From NCBI RefSeq assembly GCF_018070345.1, contig NZ_JAGPXX010000027.1, forward strand, positions 1 through 64,000: a stretch of 64,000 nt of DNA, in the 5' to 3' direction. Each line of letters starts with the position of its first letter. The first letter of the stretch is position 1. The stretch is from Streptomyces sp. F63 (GTDB lineage Bacteria; Actinomycetota; Actinomycetes; Streptomycetales; Streptomycetaceae). This document shows positions 62,721 through 64,000 of the stretch, piece by piece. The notes below the pieces were generated by a model. That model did no database searches. It had not been told where the DNA came from and was given only the letters and a program-made list of their open reading frames with translations. The translations under genes and the position numbers were made by a program.

Positions 62721-63509
62721 TCAGGCTCGCTCCACCTGGCGGAGGAAGGCCCGGCCCCGCTCACTGGCCGGGTTGTCCAGCACCGCTGCCGGGGGCCCCT
62801 GCTCGGCGATCCCCCCGTCGGCCATGAGCACCACCCGGTCGGCGACGTTCCGGGCGAACCGCATCTCGTGGGTGACGACCATCATGGTCATTCCGGAGTC
62901 GGCCAGGTCCCGCATCACCGCGAGGACCTCACCGACCAGCTCGGGGTCGAGGGCGCTGGTCGGCTCGTCGAAGAGCATGACCTTCGGCCGCATGGCCAGG
63001 GCCCGGGCGATGGCCACCCGCTGCTGCTGGCCGCCGGACAGGCTCATCGGGTAGCGGTCCGCGAACTGCCGCAGCCCGACCTGGTCCAGGAGTCCCAGCG
63101 CGGTCTCGCGGACCTCGCCGGGGTTCCGGCCGGCCACCCGGACGGGCGCGGTGGTGACGTTGTCCAGCACCGTCTTGTGCGGCCAGAGGTTGAAGTGCTG
63201 GAAGACCATCCCCACGTGGCGGCGCATGAGGTTGAGGGACTTCTCGTCGTGGCGGAGCTCCTGGCCGTCGATGACGATCTCGCCGGAGTCGATCCGCTCC
63301 AGGCCGTTGACGCAGCGCAGCAGGGTGCTCTTGCCGGCTCCGGAGGCGCCGATCAGGACGACGACCTCGCCGGTGTCCACGGACAGATCCACTCCGTCCA
63401 GCACGGTGTGCGCGCCGAACGCTTTGCGGATCTGCCGCATGACCACCAGGGGAGCGGACCGCGGGCCGTTGTTCGGGCCGCTCTTCGGGGCGCTGTAGGG
63501 GTGTGGCAT
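62721..63509 (-). CDS. Polar amino acid-type ABC transporter ATPase (GlnQ-like)
   Basis: A 262-residue ATPase. Walker A GASGAGKST (about 55-63), Q-loop MVFQHFNLWPHKTVLDNV, signature LSGGQQQR, Walker B LFDEPTSALDPELV, and H-loop THEM match the GlnQ/HisP group that imports polar amino acids and related compounds such as opines. The first 20 residues are a Pro/Ser/Asn-rich extension. It follows the permease by 12 bp. Being upstream of the catabolic genes, it probably imports their substrate, perhaps an N-acyl amino acid or a related amine; that is inference. Confidence 0.92.
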   Translation of the reverse strand: MPHPYSAPKSGPNNGPRSAPLVVMRQIRKAFGAHTVLDGVDLSVDTGEVVVLIGASGAGKSTLLRCVNGLERIDSGEIVIDGQELRHDEKSLNLMRRHVGMVFQHFNLWPHKTVLDNVTTAPVRVAGRNPGEVRETALGLLDQVGLRQFADRYPMSLSGGQQQRVAIARALAMRPKVMLFDEPTSALDPELVGEVLAVMRDLADSGMTMMVVTHEMRFARNVADRVVLMADGGIAEQGPPAAVLDNPASERGRAFLRQVERA

Positions 63510-63521
63510 GGAAGGCGCCTC

Positions 63522-64000
63522 TCAGATCGCGTAACGGGAGTGGCGGCGCTCCAGCCGGCGCAGCAGCGCCGTCAGGAGGAGCACGATCACCAGGTAGTAG
63601 ACGGCGGATATCAGGTAGTAGGTCAGCGGCTCATAGGTAGCGGCCGCCAGCTTCTGCGCCTGCATGAACAGCTCGGGGACCGTGATGAAGGACGCCACGG
63701 CGGTGTCCTTGACGGCGATGATGAACTGGTTGCCGAGTGAGGGCAGGATGGCCCGGAAGGCCTGGGGGGCGACGACGATCCGCAGCGCCTGCGTCCGGCT
63801 CATGCCGAGTGAACGCGCCGACTCGGTCTGGCCCTTGGCGACCGACTGCACACCGGAGCGGAAGATCTCCGCCATATAGGCCGCGGTGTGCACGGTCAGG
63901 CCGATCACCGCGGACCAGAACGAGGAGATGTCGACGATCGTGACGAGGCCGTAGTAGATGACGAAGAGCTGCGCCACCAGCGGTGTGCCCCGGATCACCG
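63522..64000 (-). CDS. Polar amino acid-type ABC transporter permease (partial)
   Basis: The C-terminal 159 residues of a HisM/GlnP-type permease; the gene continues beyond the right edge. The visible part begins in the conserved FRGTPL-type segment (here VIRGTPLVAQLFVIYYGL), so no start codon is in the window. It contains the EAA loop that contacts the ATPase (SARSLGMSRTQALRIVVAPQ) and at least three membrane helices, ending RRLERRHSRYAI. The substrate-binding protein gene is probably further right. Confidence 0.9.
   Translation of the reverse strand, partial: VIRGTPLVAQLFVIYYGLVTIVDISSFWSAVIGLTVHTAAYMAEIFRSGVQSVAKGQTESARSLGMSRTQALRIVVAPQAFRAILPSLGNQFIIAVKDTAVASFITVPELFMQAQKLAAATYEPLTYYLISAVYYLVIVLLLTALLRRLERRHSRYAI

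Overview
The window is chromosomal DNA from a high-GC actinomycete, almost certainly a Streptomyces. Codons nearly always end in G or C, GTG starts and 1-4 base stop/start overlaps are frequent, and two Rpf-type wall hydrolases, a FilP-like coiled-coil protein and a TamR regulator are present. The gene order around eno, mfd, glmU-prs-rplY-pth and ppc matches, from memory, the conserved core of S. coelicolor and its relatives. I found no transposase, integrase, CRISPR array or rRNA.

Layout. Bases 348-3965 (minus) hold eno, an FtsB/DivIC-like septum protein, DUF501 and ppx. Bases 4258-6342 carry two rpf genes; the first has a ydaO-type c-di-AMP riboswitch in its leader. Then come a P450, a lysoplasmalogenase, and a lipoprotein-mazG-DUF6479 run. 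A GC-rich tandem-repeat block (about 11.65-11.87 kb) precedes an acyltransferase and a coupled pair of glycosyltransferases (GT2 and polysialyltransferase-like). A Ser/Thr kinase with a coupled membrane protein, a DUF4190-type membrane protein, a neutral ceramidase and a P-type ATPase follow. Mfd, a FitA/VapC-type toxin-antitoxin pair, a small secreted protein and an FtsX-type ABC exporter occupy 25.6-34.2 kb, and a 14-TM efflux pump follows.

The most unusual part is 36.5-41.5 kb. Four genes there carry domains normally found in polymorphic toxins and their immunity proteins: SUKH-3, a YwqJ-type deaminase, a WHH-type HNH nuclease fused to SUKH, and a three-domain Imm35-deaminase-SUKH-4 protein. 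None has a visible signal peptide or secretion domain. Next to it lie the FilP-like gene, an orphan histidine kinase, and an HTH/LAGLIDADG-like gene directly upstream of tRNA-Gln(UUG).

Bases 46.0-50.8 kb are housekeeping genes (glmU, prs, rplY, pth). After ppc come a desaturase-TetR pair with a doubled operator and the divergent tam/tamR pair with three evenly spaced palindromes. The right end (57.1-64.0 kb) is a minus-strand catabolic operon: polar amino acid-type ABC transporter, enoyl-CoA hydratase, acyl-CoA ligase, thioesterase, YtcJ-type amidohydrolase and a TetR regulator. The transporter permease runs off the right edge.
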